Below, piece after piece: positions 45,892-54,743 of a stretch of 64,000 nucleotides of DNA. Within the stretch, counting starts at the first letter, position 1. The number at the start of each line of letters is the position of its first letter. Under the pieces are notes generated by a model. That model saw only the letters and a program-made list of their open reading frames with translations, was not told the DNA's origin and ran no database searches. The DNA comes from Streptomyces sp. Edi4 (GTDB lineage Bacteria > Actinomycetota > Actinomycetes > Streptomycetales > Streptomycetaceae): contig NZ_JBEJGY010000004.1 of NCBI RefSeq assembly GCF_040253615.1, forward strand, positions 4,960,001 to 5,024,000, written 5' to 3'. The translations under genes were made by a program, and so were the position numbers.

Positions 45892-46953
45892 ATGAGAAAA
45901 GAACATCTGCCTACAAAAGGCAAGAAATGGGGCGCGTGCGGCCTCGTGCTCGCCGCCGCCCTCGCCCTCGGCGCCGCCGCGCCCGCCCCCGGCGACCCCC
46001 CGCCCCCGGCCAACCTCAGACCCGTGGCCCCCGCCCCGCCGAACCCCGGCACCACCACGCCGAACAGCACCACGGCCCCGGCCGCCACCACACCCCCGGC
46101 CGGCACTGCGCCGGGTGCCACCAAACCCGGGACCGCGCCCGCCCCCGGCACCGCGCCCGCCCCCGGCACCGCGGCGGGCGACGCGCTCGTGCCGGGCGTG
46201 CCGCAGAACACGTCCGCGGGGCCGCTCGACACCCCCGACCAGGCGCTGGCGCCGGTCGTCTACCAGCCAAGCTCCGACGAGGACCGGGCCGAGCCCGCCG
46301 AGGCGGCCGCGGACGCCTACCGGCTCGTCGAGTACGTGCCGGCCAGTGAGACGGCCGCCAAGCCGGGCAGCTGCACCGCCAAGACCGGGCCGCACCAGCG
46401 CCAGATCGAGCGCTGGCTCGGGCTCAGGGCGGACGGCCGGCAGTCGCCCGCCGACTGCGCCGCCATCCGCAAGTTCCAGCTGGCGCAGCACATCTCACCG
46501 GCCATCGGATTCGCGGGCCCGGTCACCTGGTCGCGGATGCAGTTCCTGTCCGCGCGCAAGAACCCCAACGCCGCCCACAAGTGCCCCGTGAAGAAGACCC
46601 GGGTGGCGTGCGTCGACCTCGCGCGGCAGCTGATGTGGGTGCAGACCGGCAAGAAGGTGACGTTCGGTCCCGTCCCCATCCGCAGCGGACGGGCCTCCCT
46701 GCCCACCCGTGGCGGCTGGCACAAGATCTACTGGCGGCACAAGAACCACTGGTCGACGATCTACCACCAGTCCATGCCGTACGCCCAGTTCTTCGACGGC
46801 GGCCAGGCCTTCCACGCGATCTACCACAGCGTGTACACGACTGTCGGCAGCCAGGGCTGTGTGAATCTCACGCTGCCCGACGCGCGCGGCCTGTGGGGCG
46901 CCCTGCGCACCGGTGACGGTGTCTATGTGTGGGGGCATCGCGAGGGCACCTGA
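45892..46953 (+). CDS. L,D-transpeptidase with peptidoglycan-binding region
   Basis: The product has 353 residues. A signal peptide (KKWGACGLVLAAALALGAAAPAPG) is followed by a long Pro/Ala/Thr linker. Then comes a peptidoglycan-binding-like region (CTAKTGPHQRQIERWLGLRADGRQSPADCAAIRKFQ) and a YkuD domain with the active-site signature HSVYTTVGSQGCVNL. It would cross-link peptidoglycan outside the cell. The RBS is weak. Confidence 0.85.
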   Translation: MRKEHLPTKGKKWGACGLVLAAALALGAAAPAPGDPPPPANLRPVAPAPPNPGTTTPNSTTAPAATTPPAGTAPGATKPGTAPAPGTAPAPGTAAGDALVPGVPQNTSAGPLDTPDQALAPVVYQPSSDEDRAEPAEAAADAYRLVEYVPASETAAKPGSCTAKTGPHQRQIERWLGLRADGRQSPADCAAIRKFQLAQHISPAIGFAGPVTWSRMQFLSARKNPNAAHKCPVKKTRVACVDLARQLMWVQTGKKVTFGPVPIRSGRASLPTRGGWHKIYWRHKNHWSTIYHQSMPYAQFFDGGQAFHAIYHSVYTTVGSQGCVNLTLPDARGLWGALRTGDGVYVWGHREGT

Positions 46954-47010
46954 GCGGGTGTGGCCCGGGGCACAGGCCCGGTCCTCGTACGCTCTGAGAG
47001 ACTGGGCGCG

Positions 47011-48180
47011 ATGACCGCGATGACTCAATACCCCGCCGCGCGCGCCCGCGCCGAGATCGACCTGGGCGCGCTGCGTGCCAACGTCCGGACGCTGCGCGCC
47101 TGTTCACCGGGCGCGCGGCTCATGGCCGTGGTGAAGGCGGACGGCTACGGGCACGGCGCGCTGCCGTGCGCGCGGGCGGCCCTCGCGGCCGGCGCCGACT
47201 GGATCGGCACCGCGACGCCCCAGGAGGCGCTGGCGCTGCGCGCGGCCGGAGTGGCCGGCCCCATGATGTGCTGGCTGTGGACGCCGGGCGACCCCTGGCG
47301 CGAGGCGATCGAGGCGGACATCGACGTCTCGGTGAGCGGGATGTGGGCGCTGCGCGAGGTGACGGACGCCGCCCGCGCCGCCGGACGCACGGCCAGGGTC
47401 CAGCTCAAGGCCGACACCGGCCTCGGCCGCAACGGCTGCCAGCCCGCCGACTGGCCGGAACTGGTGCACGCGGCCCTGGCCGCCCCTGGCGTCGAGGTCA
47501 CCGGCCTGTGGTCGCACTTCGCGTGCGCCGACGAGCCCGGCCACCCCTCGATCGCGGCCCAGCTCGCGGTGTTCCAGGAGATGACGGCGTACGCGGAGAA
47601 GGCGGGCGTCACCCCCGAGGTGCGGCACATCGCCAACTCCCCGGCCACCCTCACACTCCCCGAGTCGCACTTCGACCTCGTCCGCCCCGGTATCGCCCTG
47701 TACGGCGTCTCCCCGTCGCCCGAGGTCGGCACCTCGCGCGAGCTGGGCCTGCGGCCCGTCATGACGCTCTCGGCGTCCGTCGCGCTCGCCAAGCACGTAC
47801 CGGCGGGTCACGGCGTCAGTTACGGGCATCAGTACGTCACCGAAGGCGAGACCACCCTCGGTCTGGTCCCGCTCGGGTATGCCGACGGCATTCCCCGGCA
47901 CGCCTCGGGCCGGGGCCCGGTCCTGGTGGGCGGAAAGGTGCGCACCGCGGCGGGCCGCGTTGCCATGGACCAGTTCGTGGTCGACCTTGAGGGGGACATG
48001 GTCGAGCCGGGCGCGCGCGCCGTCCTGTTCGGCCCGGGCGATCAGGGGGAGCCGACGGCCGAGGACTGGGCGCGGGCGTCCGGCACCATCGCGTACGAGA
48101 TCGTCACGCGCATCGGCGCCCGGGTTCCGCGCGTCTATGTGAACGAAGCGGTGGACGCATCGGTGCACGAGGAAGCGTAA
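47011..48180 (+). CDS. alr: Alanine racemase
   Basis: The product has 389 residues from ATG 47011. The PLP lysine is K42 in VVKADGYGHGA, and the C-terminal catalytic Tyr region is GHGVSYGHQYVTEGET. It makes D-alanine for peptidoglycan. The start could also be the ATG at 47020. Confidence 0.96.
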   Translation: MTAMTQYPAARARAEIDLGALRANVRTLRACSPGARLMAVVKADGYGHGALPCARAALAAGADWIGTATPQEALALRAAGVAGPMMCWLWTPGDPWREAIEADIDVSVSGMWALREVTDAARAAGRTARVQLKADTGLGRNGCQPADWPELVHAALAAPGVEVTGLWSHFACADEPGHPSIAAQLAVFQEMTAYAEKAGVTPEVRHIANSPATLTLPESHFDLVRPGIALYGVSPSPEVGTSRELGLRPVMTLSASVALAKHVPAGHGVSYGHQYVTEGETTLGLVPLGYADGIPRHASGRGPVLVGGKVRTAAGRVAMDQFVVDLEGDMVEPGARAVLFGPGDQGEPTAEDWARASGTIAYEIVTRIGARVPRVYVNEAVDASVHEEA

Positions 48181-48211
48181 GAGCGGCGACGAGCAGGAGC
48201 GGAGCGGCACG

Positions 48212-49447
48212 GTGAGCGAGACCAGCACGGGGGACGCCGTCGTATCCGCGGTCAAGGACGTCCAGTCGGCGGCCGGCAACTGGCGCCGCGCCGGTATCGC
48301 GGGCGCCGCGATAGGCGTGGTCGCGGCCGGGGCGGCGGCGGGCGTCGCCATGGAGCGGCTGACCGTGGGGCGCGGCATGCGCCGGAAGGCACGGCTCGCG
48401 CTGGACGCGACGGGCCCCTACGGCGCGCTGCGCGGCATGCCGGGCAAGGCGGTGGCCGACGACGGCACCGTCCTCTACTACGAGAGCGACGAGGTCGAGC
48501 CGGAGCCGGGCGCCAACGCCCCGCGCAAGCGCCGCCTGTTCGGGCGCAAGGTGCCGGCCCCGGTCACCGTGGTGTTCTCGCACGGCTACTGCCTCAGCCA
48601 GGACTCCTGGCACTTCCAGCGGGCGGCGCTGCGCGGAGTGCTGCGCACGGTCCACTGGGACCAGCGCAGCCACGGCCGCTCCGACCGGGGCAAGGCCCAG
48701 CGCGAGGGCGTGCCCATCGACATCGACCAGCTCGGCCGCGATCTGAAAACCGTCATCGACGCGGCGGCGCCCGAGGGCCCGCTCGTCCTGGTCGGCCACT
48801 CCATGGGCGGCATGACGATCATGGCGCTCGCCGAGCAGTACCCCGAGCTCATCCGCGACCGGGTGGTCGGCGTCGCCTTCGTCGGCACGTCGTCGGGCAG
48901 ACTCGGCGAGGTCAACTACGGGCTCCCGGTGGCCGGCGTCAACGCGGTGCGCCGGGTGCTGCCGGGGATACTCAGGGCGCTCGGCTCGCAGGCCGAGCTG
49001 GTCGAGCGGGGGCGGCGGGCGACGGCCGACCTGTTCGCGGGCATGATCAAGCGGTACAGCTTCTCCTCCAAGGACGTCGACCCGGCGGTCGCCCGGTTCG
49101 CCGAGCGGATGATCGAGGGCACCCCCATCGACGTCGTCGCGGAGTTCTACCCGGCCTTCTCGGAGCACGACAAGACCTCGGCGCTCGCCATCTTCGCCGA
49201 GGTGCCCGTCCTGGTCCTGGCCGGCGACCGCGATCTGGTCACGCCCAGCTCGCACAGCGAGGCCATCGCGGATCTGCTGCCCGACGCCGAGCTGGTCATC
49301 GTGCCGGACGGCGGCCATCTGGTGATGCTTGAGCACCCCGAGACGGTCACCGACCGCCTCGCCGACCTCCTCGCCCGGGTCGGCGCGGTCCCCGGGGCCG
49401 CTAACGTTGGGACGTATGGAAGCACCGCACACCAGCCCGGCGGCTGA
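48212..49447 (+). CDS. Alpha/beta hydrolase
   Basis: The product has 411 residues from a GTG start. There is one hydrophobic helix near the N-terminus (AGIAGAAIGVVAAGAAAGVAM), then a hydrolase fold with the oxyanion region VVFSHGYCLSQDSW, the nucleophile GHSMGG and the acid/His motifs GDRDLVTP and DGGHLVMLE. The substrate is unknown. It overlaps tsaE by 32 bases. Confidence 0.85.
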   Translation: MSETSTGDAVVSAVKDVQSAAGNWRRAGIAGAAIGVVAAGAAAGVAMERLTVGRGMRRKARLALDATGPYGALRGMPGKAVADDGTVLYYESDEVEPEPGANAPRKRRLFGRKVPAPVTVVFSHGYCLSQDSWHFQRAALRGVLRTVHWDQRSHGRSDRGKAQREGVPIDIDQLGRDLKTVIDAAAPEGPLVLVGHSMGGMTIMALAEQYPELIRDRVVGVAFVGTSSGRLGEVNYGLPVAGVNAVRRVLPGILRALGSQAELVERGRRATADLFAGMIKRYSFSSKDVDPAVARFAERMIEGTPIDVVAEFYPAFSEHDKTSALAIFAEVPVLVLAGDRDLVTPSSHSEAIADLLPDAELVIVPDGGHLVMLEHPETVTDRLADLLARVGAVPGAANVGTYGSTAHQPGG

Positions 49448-49925
49448 CGCCGGCGCCCGCCTGACCCTCGACTCCCCTTCCGAAACGCAGGAGTTGGGCC
49501 GCCGTATCGCCAAGCTGCTCCGCCCCGGCGACCTCGTGATGCTCACCGGGGAGCTCGGCGCGGGCAAGACGACCCTGACCCGGGGCCTCGGCGAGGGTCT
49601 TGGCGTACGGGGGGCCGTGACGTCGCCCACCTTCGTCATCGCCCGGGTCCACCCCTCCCTGACCGGCGGTCCCGCCCTGGTGCACGTGGACGCGTACCGG
49701 CTGGGCGGAGGGCTCGACGAGATGGAGGACCTGGATCTGGACGTGTCGCTGCCGGAGTCCGTGGTGGTCGTCGAGTGGGGCGAGGGCAAGGTCGAGGAGC
49801 TGTCCGAGGACCGGCTCCAGGTGCTCATCCACCGGGCCGTGGGCGACAGCGACGACGACCGCAGGACGGTCACCGTCACCGGGATCGGGTCCCGCTGGGC
49901 CGGCGCGGGCATCGAGAACCTGTAG
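49416..49925 (+). CDS. tsaE: tRNA t6A biosynthesis ATPase TsaE
   Basis: The product has 169 residues. It has Walker A GELGAGKTTLTRGL, SPTFVIARVH, HVDAYRLGG and VEWGEG. It stimulates t6A37 formation on ANN-decoding tRNAs with TsaB and TsaD, which lie about 1-3 kb downstream. It starts inside the upstream hydrolase gene. Confidence 0.94.
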   Translation: MEAPHTSPAADAGARLTLDSPSETQELGRRIAKLLRPGDLVMLTGELGAGKTTLTRGLGEGLGVRGAVTSPTFVIARVHPSLTGGPALVHVDAYRLGGGLDEMEDLDLDVSLPESVVVVEWGEGKVEELSEDRLQVLIHRAVGDSDDDRRTVTVTGIGSRWAGAGIENL

Positions 49926-50028
49926 CGCGGCGGCCGCGTCCGGCCACGCGGCTCCGTACATTCCGACAAGACGTCGGCAAAATGTTGCGCCGGTCCCACC
50001 GGGCGTGGTCACATGGAGGAAGAGACCT

Positions 50029-50046
50029 GGTTAGGTCTACCTAACC
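50029..50046. promoter_or_regulatory. Perfect palindrome GGTTAGGT-CT-ACCTAACC
   Basis: An 8-base dyad with a 2-base centre lies 32 bases upstream of the next small gene. Its half-site resembles those of iron-dependent (DmdR/IdeR) boxes, but the spacing is shorter than the usual 19-base box. A loop of two bases is too tight for a terminator, so it is better read as an operator. Confidence 0.5.
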
Positions 50047-50077
50047 GCGCCTTCTTCCGCAGCCTCAGGAGGCCGCC

Positions 50078-50263
50078 ATGACCGTGCCGGAACGCGAAGC
50101 GAAGCCGGGGGCCCCGCGGGGCGTGCCGGTGCCGTCCGGGGTGTCGATCCGCGATCTGCTCGCCTCGTGCGCCGCGGCGAGCGCGGTGTCCACCCCGCCG
50201 CGCGGGAAGACCGGGACCGCCGACGAGGGCGCCGAGGGTGACGCCCGGCAGGACGCCGCGTAG
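50078..50263 (+). CDS. Small hypothetical protein, 61 residues
   Basis: The ATG follows AGGAGG at a good distance. The core SGVSIRDLLASCAAASAVSTPP looks like a conserved Streptomyces segment; the rest is Gly/Asp/Ala-rich. No function is known. The palindrome just upstream may control it. Confidence 0.55.
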   Translation: MTVPEREAKPGAPRGVPVPSGVSIRDLLASCAAASAVSTPPRGKTGTADEGAEGDARQDAA

Positions 50264-50328
50264 CTCCATCGGGTGGCGTACCGCGCGTCCATCGGGTGGC
50301 GCCCCCGCGCCCCGGCGCGCCGTGCCCG

Positions 50329-50898
50329 TTAGGGGACGACGACGACCTTGGAGTTGTGCGTCGCGAACGCCCACATCGCGTCGCCGTCCGCCCGCTTCAT
50401 GCGGATCCCGCCGGTCTTCTTCGCCGTCGTGGGGCTCGCCATCGAGTCGTCCACCGCCGCGCTGAAGCCGACCACCACGTTCTGGGCCGTCGTGAACACC
50501 ACGACGTGCTCGATGGCCACGCCGTCCGAGCCGGTGGTGTGGCCGGTGCGCGAGGTCACGATGTACGTGCCGGGCTTCGGGCTGATCGCGGACGGCATGA
50601 CGGCGAACGTCCTCGGCGTCTTCGTCACGCCCGCCAGCCACACCCGCTTCGCGCCGAGCGAGTACACCACGCGCACGCCCGTGCCCGAGTTGGCCGGGAC
50701 CGACAGATCCGGCTTGGTGGCGGGGGAGCCCGCCGGCGGCAGGTTCGACGGCTTGGCGGACGCCGACGCCTTCCCGGTGGGGGCGGCCAGCTGGGCGGCC
50801 GGAGGCGCGCTCGCCGACGCCTGGTAGGCGAGGAAGCCGACCACCGCGAGAGCGGCCGCGGTGAGCCCGGCCACGAACCCCGTGCTGCTCCTTGCCAC
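50329..50898 (-). CDS. Secreted or anchored protein of unknown function
   Basis: The product has 189 residues from GTG 50898 after AGGGGAA (MARSSTGFVAGLTAAALAVVGFLAYQASA, an N-terminal helix or signal). A Pro/Ser linker precedes a domain with VVYSLGAKRVWLAGV, SRTGHTTGSDGVAIEHVVVF, VVGFSAAVDDSM and GIRMKRADGDAMWAFA. The pattern recalls L,D-transpeptidase-like beta folds but no catalytic Cys is present. It is convergent with the small gene and divergent from tsaB. Confidence 0.7.
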   Translation of the reverse strand: MARSSTGFVAGLTAAALAVVGFLAYQASASAPPAAQLAAPTGKASASAKPSNLPPAGSPATKPDLSVPANSGTGVRVVYSLGAKRVWLAGVTKTPRTFAVMPSAISPKPGTYIVTSRTGHTTGSDGVAIEHVVVFTTAQNVVVGFSAAVDDSMASPTTAKKTGGIRMKRADGDAMWAFATHNSKVVVVP

Positions 50899-51019
50899 CT
50901 GGGCTTCCCCTTTCGTACGTACGTGCATGCCTACGGTCATACCTGCGGCTGACGGTAGCAGCAGGTGACGGCTCGGGCGGGACGCCGTGCCTCCGCCGGC
51001 TTGGTCGTAGGCTGTTCGC

Positions 51020-51673
51020 GTGCTCTTGCTCGCCGTTGATACCGCCACCCCCGCCGTCACCGTCGCCCTGCACGACGGCACCTCCGTGCTAGCCGAGGCC
51101 CGGCAGGTCGACGCCCGCCGGCACGGGGAGCTGCTGCTGCCCGCCGTCGACCGGGTGCTCGCCGAGGCCGGCCTGAAACTGGACGCCGTGACGGACCTGG
51201 TCGTGGGCGTCGGCCCCGGCCCCTACACCGGGCTGCGCGTCGGCCTGGTGACCGCCGCGACCTTCGGCTCGGTGCTGGGCGTCCCCGTCCACGGTCTGTG
51301 CACCCTGGACGGGCTCGCCCACGCCTCCGGCATCGAGGAGCCGTTCGTGGTCGCCACGGACGCCCGCCGCAAGGAGGTCTACTGGGCCCGCTACGACGAC
51401 TTCCGTACGCGCGTGGGCGAGCCCGCCGTCGACCGGCCCGGCGACATCGCGGAACAGCTGAGCGGCCTGCCCGTCGTCGGCGCGGGCGCCCTCCTGTACC
51501 CGGAGGCCTTCCCCGACGCCCGGGACCCCGAGCACCAGTCGGCGGCCGCGCTCGCCTCGCTCGCCGCCGAGAAGCTGGCCGAGGGCTCGCCCTTCCTGCC
51601 GCCCACGCCGCTCTACCTGCGCCGTCCGGACGCGCAGGTGCCCAAGAACTACAAGGTGGTCACTCCCCAGTGA
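51020..51673 (+). CDS. tsaB: tRNA t6A biosynthesis protein TsaB
   Basis: The product has 217 residues from a GTG start (MLLLAVDTATPAVTVALHDG), an ASKHA fold with VGVGPGPYTGLRVGL. It is the partner of TsaD. Its stop overlaps the rimI GTG start (GTGA). Confidence 0.94.
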   Translation: MLLLAVDTATPAVTVALHDGTSVLAEARQVDARRHGELLLPAVDRVLAEAGLKLDAVTDLVVGVGPGPYTGLRVGLVTAATFGSVLGVPVHGLCTLDGLAHASGIEEPFVVATDARRKEVYWARYDDFRTRVGEPAVDRPGDIAEQLSGLPVVGAGALLYPEAFPDARDPEHQSAAALASLAAEKLAEGSPFLPPTPLYLRRPDAQVPKNYKVVTPQ

Positions 51674-52221
51674 GCGGGGTTGGAGCGGGCGGGACCGGAG
51701 CCGGCGGGGCCGGAGCGAGCGGGGTCGTGCTGCGCGAGATGCGCTGGTGGGACATCGCGCCCGTGCTGGACCTCGAACACGAACTGTTCCCCGAGGACGC
51801 CTGGTCGGTGGGGATGTTCTGGTCCGAGCTCGCCCACGCGCGCGGCCCCGGCGCCACCCGCCGCTATGTGGTCGCGGAGTCCTTCGAGGAGGGCCGGGCG
51901 CGGCTCGTGGGGTACGCGGGGCTCGCCGCCGCCGGTGACCTCGCCGACGTCCAGACCATCGCCGCCGCCCGCGACCAGTGGGGCACCGGGCTCGGCGCGC
52001 GCCTGTTGAGCGACCTGCTCAAGCACGCCACCGCCTTCGAGTGCGACGAGGTCCTGCTCGAAGTGCGCGTGGACAACACCCGGGCCCAGAAGCTCTACGA
52101 GCGCTTCGGCTTCGAGCCCATCGGCTTCCGGCGCGGCTACTACCAGCCGGGCAACGTGGACGCGCTCGTCATGCGACTGACCGTCCAGGAATACGTCCAA
52201 GGAACAGAAGAGACTGACTGA
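51670..52221 (+). CDS. rimI: Ribosomal protein S18 alanine N-acetyltransferase family
   Basis: The product has 183 residues. A short Gly-rich leader is followed by a GNAT domain (LREMRWWDIAPVLDLEHELFPEDAW; QTIAAARDQWGTGLGARLLSDLLKHA; LEVRVDNTRAQKLYERFGF). It probably acetylates the N-terminus of S18. It overlaps tsaB and tsaD by a few bases. Confidence 0.9.
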   Translation: MSGVGAGGTGAGGAGASGVVLREMRWWDIAPVLDLEHELFPEDAWSVGMFWSELAHARGPGATRRYVVAESFEEGRARLVGYAGLAAAGDLADVQTIAAARDQWGTGLGARLLSDLLKHATAFECDEVLLEVRVDNTRAQKLYERFGFEPIGFRRGYYQPGNVDALVMRLTVQEYVQGTEETD

Positions 52222-53360
52222 TGGCTGACGAACCGCTCGTACTGGGCATCGAGACCTCCTGCGACGAGACCGGCGTCGGCATCGTGCGCGGGACGACGCT
52301 GCTCGCCGATGCCGTGGCCTCAAGCGTGGACACTCACGCCCGGTTCGGCGGGGTGGTGCCCGAGATCGCCTCCCGGGCCCACCTCGAAGCGATGGTGCCG
52401 ACCATCGAGCGCGCCCTGAAGACCGCCGGGATCTCCGCGCGCGACCTCGACGGCATCGCGGTCACCGCGGGCCCCGGGCTCGCGGGCGCGCTGCTCGTCG
52501 GCGTCTCGGCCGCCAAGGCGTACGCGTACGCCCTGAACAAGCCGCTGTACGGGGTCAACCACCTCGCCTCGCACATCTGCGTCGACCAGCTGGAGCACGG
52601 GCCGCTGCCCGAGCCCACGATGGCGCTGCTCGTCTCCGGCGGCCACTCCTCCCTGCTGCTCGCCCCCGACATCACCGCCGATGTGCGCCCGCTCGGCGCC
52701 ACCATCGACGACGCCGCGGGCGAGGCCTTCGACAAGATCGCCCGGGTGCTCGACCTCGGCTTCCCCGGCGGCCCGGTCATCGACCGGCTCGCGCGCGAGG
52801 GCGACCCGAAGGCGATCGCGTTCCCGCGCGGTCTGACCGGCTCGCGCGACCCGCTGTACGACTTCTCCTTCTCCGGCCTGAAGACGGCGGTGGCCCGCTG
52901 GATCGAGGCCAGGCGCAACGCGGGCGAGGAGGTGCCGGTGCGCGATGTGGCGGCGTCCTTCCAGGAGGCCGTGGTGGACGTGCTGACCCGCAAGGCCGTA
53001 CGGGCCTGCAAGGACGAGGGCGTCGACCACCTGATGATCGGCGGCGGTGTGGCCGCCAACTCCCGGCTGCGCGCGCTCGCCGAAGAGCGCTGCGAGCGGG
53101 CCGGGATCCGGCTGCGGGTGCCGAGGCCGGGTCTGTGCACCGACAACGGCGCGATGGTGGCCGCGCTCGGCGCGGAGATGGTGGCCAGGAACCGGCCCGC
53201 CTCCGACCTGGAGCTCTCGGCCGACTCCTCGCTGCCGGTGACCGAGCCGCACGTGCCGGGCGAGGCGCACGCCCACGCCCACGCGCACGGCCACGATGGC
53301 GGGCACAGTCACGACCACGACCATGTGCACGAGGTCAGCAAGAAGAACCTGTACTCATGA
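52221..53360 (+). CDS. tsaD: tRNA N6-threonylcarbamoyladenosine transferase
   Basis: The product has 379 residues. The metal-binding His pair is in NHLASHICV, with GIETSCDETGVGIV at the start and SGGHSSLLL. It transfers threonylcarbamoyl to A37. The C-terminus has an unusual His-rich tail of about 30 residues (HAHAHAHGHDGGHSHDHDHVH) beyond the usual family end. Confidence 0.95.
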   Translation: MADEPLVLGIETSCDETGVGIVRGTTLLADAVASSVDTHARFGGVVPEIASRAHLEAMVPTIERALKTAGISARDLDGIAVTAGPGLAGALLVGVSAAKAYAYALNKPLYGVNHLASHICVDQLEHGPLPEPTMALLVSGGHSSLLLAPDITADVRPLGATIDDAAGEAFDKIARVLDLGFPGGPVIDRLAREGDPKAIAFPRGLTGSRDPLYDFSFSGLKTAVARWIEARRNAGEEVPVRDVAASFQEAVVDVLTRKAVRACKDEGVDHLMIGGGVAANSRLRALAEERCERAGIRLRVPRPGLCTDNGAMVAALGAEMVARNRPASDLELSADSSLPVTEPHVPGEAHAHAHAHGHDGGHSHDHDHVHEVSKKNLYS

Positions 53361-53617
53361 CGGTCGCCCTGATGTGGGAGGCCCGGGCCGCCGACGGCCG
53401 GGGCGCCGACCTTCTGGCCTGGGTGCGCGAGCAGCCCGCGGGGACGCCGGAGCGTCGGGAGATCCTGCGCGCGCCCGGCGACCGGGTCCTCGTCATCACC
53501 TGGTGGGACGCGTCCTTCGACGCCGAGCTGCCCGAACTCCCGGACCCGGACGCCGAGTTGGTGGCCCGGCCGGTGCACCGCTGGCGCTTCGAGTCGCTGG
53601 GCCCGGAGCCCTACTGA
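53357..53617 (+). CDS. Small hypothetical protein, 86 residues
   Basis: The start overlaps the tsaD stop (ATGA). The sequence (MTVALMWEARAADGRGADLLAWV, VLVITWWDASF, HRWRFESLG) has a short alpha/beta pattern like a dimeric alpha-beta barrel or monooxygenase fold. Function is unknown; coupling to tsaD suggests the gene is real. Confidence 0.75.
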   Translation: MTVALMWEARAADGRGADLLAWVREQPAGTPERREILRAPGDRVLVITWWDASFDAELPELPDPDAELVARPVHRWRFESLGPEPY

Positions 53618-53648
53618 CGGCCTCCGATCAATTCAAGCAACCCTCTGA

Positions 53649-53691
53649 CCGTTTCTGGCATCAAGCTAGGAGTAGCTGATGACAGAAACGG
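53649..53691 (+). promoter_or_regulatory. Long hairpin before the NodB gene, loop AGGAGT
   Basis: A 5' arm at 53649-53667 and a 3' arm at 53674-53691 pair over about 18 bases with one mismatch and one bulge, around a loop AGGAGT. It lies in the gap between the tsaD-linked genes and the NodB gene and ends 14 bases before its ATG. It might end upstream transcription or mask or present a ribosome site. Confidence 0.55.
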
Positions 53692-53704
53692 GCGGTAAGT
53701 GGAC

Positions 53705-54556
53705 ATGGGTTGGCTCGTACGCAGGAAAGCGGTCGGCGCGGCGCTCTTCGGCCTGCTGATGGTCGCGGGCTGCTCCTCCGGCGGGGGATCGGGCAGCGCC
53801 CCCTCGGCCGCCACCCCGTCCGGCACGGGCGGCGGCGCGTCCTCGAAGGCGTCCCCGGGCGACGACGCGGCCGCCACCGAGGCCGCGTACCGCAAGTGGG
53901 GTCTCAAGCCGTTCGCCCCGCCGCCCGCACCGCCGGCCGAGAAGCCGGTGAAGACGAAGCCGGGCGACGTCCCGGTGGTGAGCGACATTCCCACCAACGA
54001 GAAAATCGTCTTCGTGACGTTCGACGACGGGGCCGAGAAGGACCCCAAGTTCGTCGAGATGATGCGGGACCTGAAGGTGCCGTTCACGATGTTCCTGACC
54101 GACGACATCATTCGCAGTGATTACGGCTACTTCAAGCCGCTCCAGGATCTCGGCAACTCCATCGAGAACCACACGCTCTCGCACCCCAATCTGCGCACGC
54201 TCGGTGCGGCCGCGCAGAAGAACGAGATATGCGCCCAGGAGACGAAACTGGGCAAGGAGTACGGCAAGGCGCCCGGCCTCTTCCGGCCCCCGTACGGCAA
54301 CTGGAACGAGAACACGCGCACCGCGGCCAAGTCCTGCGACATCCGCGCCCTGGTGCTGTGGCGCGAGACGATGCAGATCACGAACATGCAGTACCAGCGC
54401 GGCGACAAGAAGCTGCACCCCGGCGACATCATCCTGGCGCACTTCCGCGGCCCCAAGGAGCTCAAGGGCACATCCATGACGCAGATGACGGCCAATATGC
54501 TCCGTCACATCCAGGAACAGGGCTTCACGGTGGCCCGCCTGGAGGACTACGTCTGA
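53705..54556 (+). CDS. Polysaccharide deacetylase lipoprotein (NodB), copy 1
   Basis: The product has 283 residues from ATG 53705; a GTG at 53699 would add two. The lipobox is MVAGC. The NodB motifs are TFDDGAEKDP (motif 1), ENHTLSHP (motif 2) and FRPPYGNW (motif 3), ending in a C-terminal EDYV. A short YRKWGLKPF motif follows the lipid anchor. It should remove acetyl groups from a cell-wall or secreted polysaccharide. Two relatives lie at 60937 and 61862. Confidence 0.88.
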   Translation: MGWLVRRKAVGAALFGLLMVAGCSSGGGSGSAPSAATPSGTGGGASSKASPGDDAAATEAAYRKWGLKPFAPPPAPPAEKPVKTKPGDVPVVSDIPTNEKIVFVTFDDGAEKDPKFVEMMRDLKVPFTMFLTDDIIRSDYGYFKPLQDLGNSIENHTLSHPNLRTLGAAAQKNEICAQETKLGKEYGKAPGLFRPPYGNWNENTRTAAKSCDIRALVLWRETMQITNMQYQRGDKKLHPGDIILAHFRGPKELKGTSMTQMTANMLRHIQEQGFTVARLEDYV

Positions 54557-54614
54557 GCGGCGGGCGGGACGAGGGCCCGTCCGGAACGCGCACGCGGAAT
54601 CGGAAAAACAAAAA

Positions 54615-54640
54615 GGCAAGGAGCGCGTGCTCTCCTTGCC
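54615..54640. terminator. Hairpin between NodB copy 1 and helR
   Basis: GGCAAGGAG and CTCCTTGCC form a 9-base-pair stem. On the minus strand it is followed by T-runs, as in an intrinsic terminator; on the plus strand it follows an A-run. It is 60 bases past the NodB stop. Confidence 0.6.
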
Positions 54641-54663
54641 ACTATCAAGATATAGCGCACCGG

Positions 54664-54683
54664 GGGGCTTGCGGCAAGGCCCC
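54664..54683 (+). promoter_or_regulatory. Rifamycin-associated element (RAE)
   Basis: GGGGCTTGCGGCAAGGCCCC matches the known RAE inverted repeat found before rifamycin-inactivating and helR genes in Actinobacteria. A possible -10 box, TATAGC at 54651-54656, lies just before it, so the RAE would overlap the transcription start. It lies about 60 bases before the helR start. Confidence 0.85.
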
Positions 54684-54743
54684 CATCGTGCCGCAGAATC
54701 ACTGGCCTCGGGCCAGTACCTGCGGAAATGGGAGTTTCACGAA

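Noticed and set aside
47166..47990. Long plus-strand frames inside alr and other genes
   Set aside because: They are +1 shadows of the alr frame, with Arg/Gly/Pro-rich composition.
50029..50046. A standard DmdR/IdeR iron box
   Set aside because: The half-sites are 4 bases apart in the core rather than 9, so it does not match the 19-base consensus. It is kept only as an unassigned palindrome.
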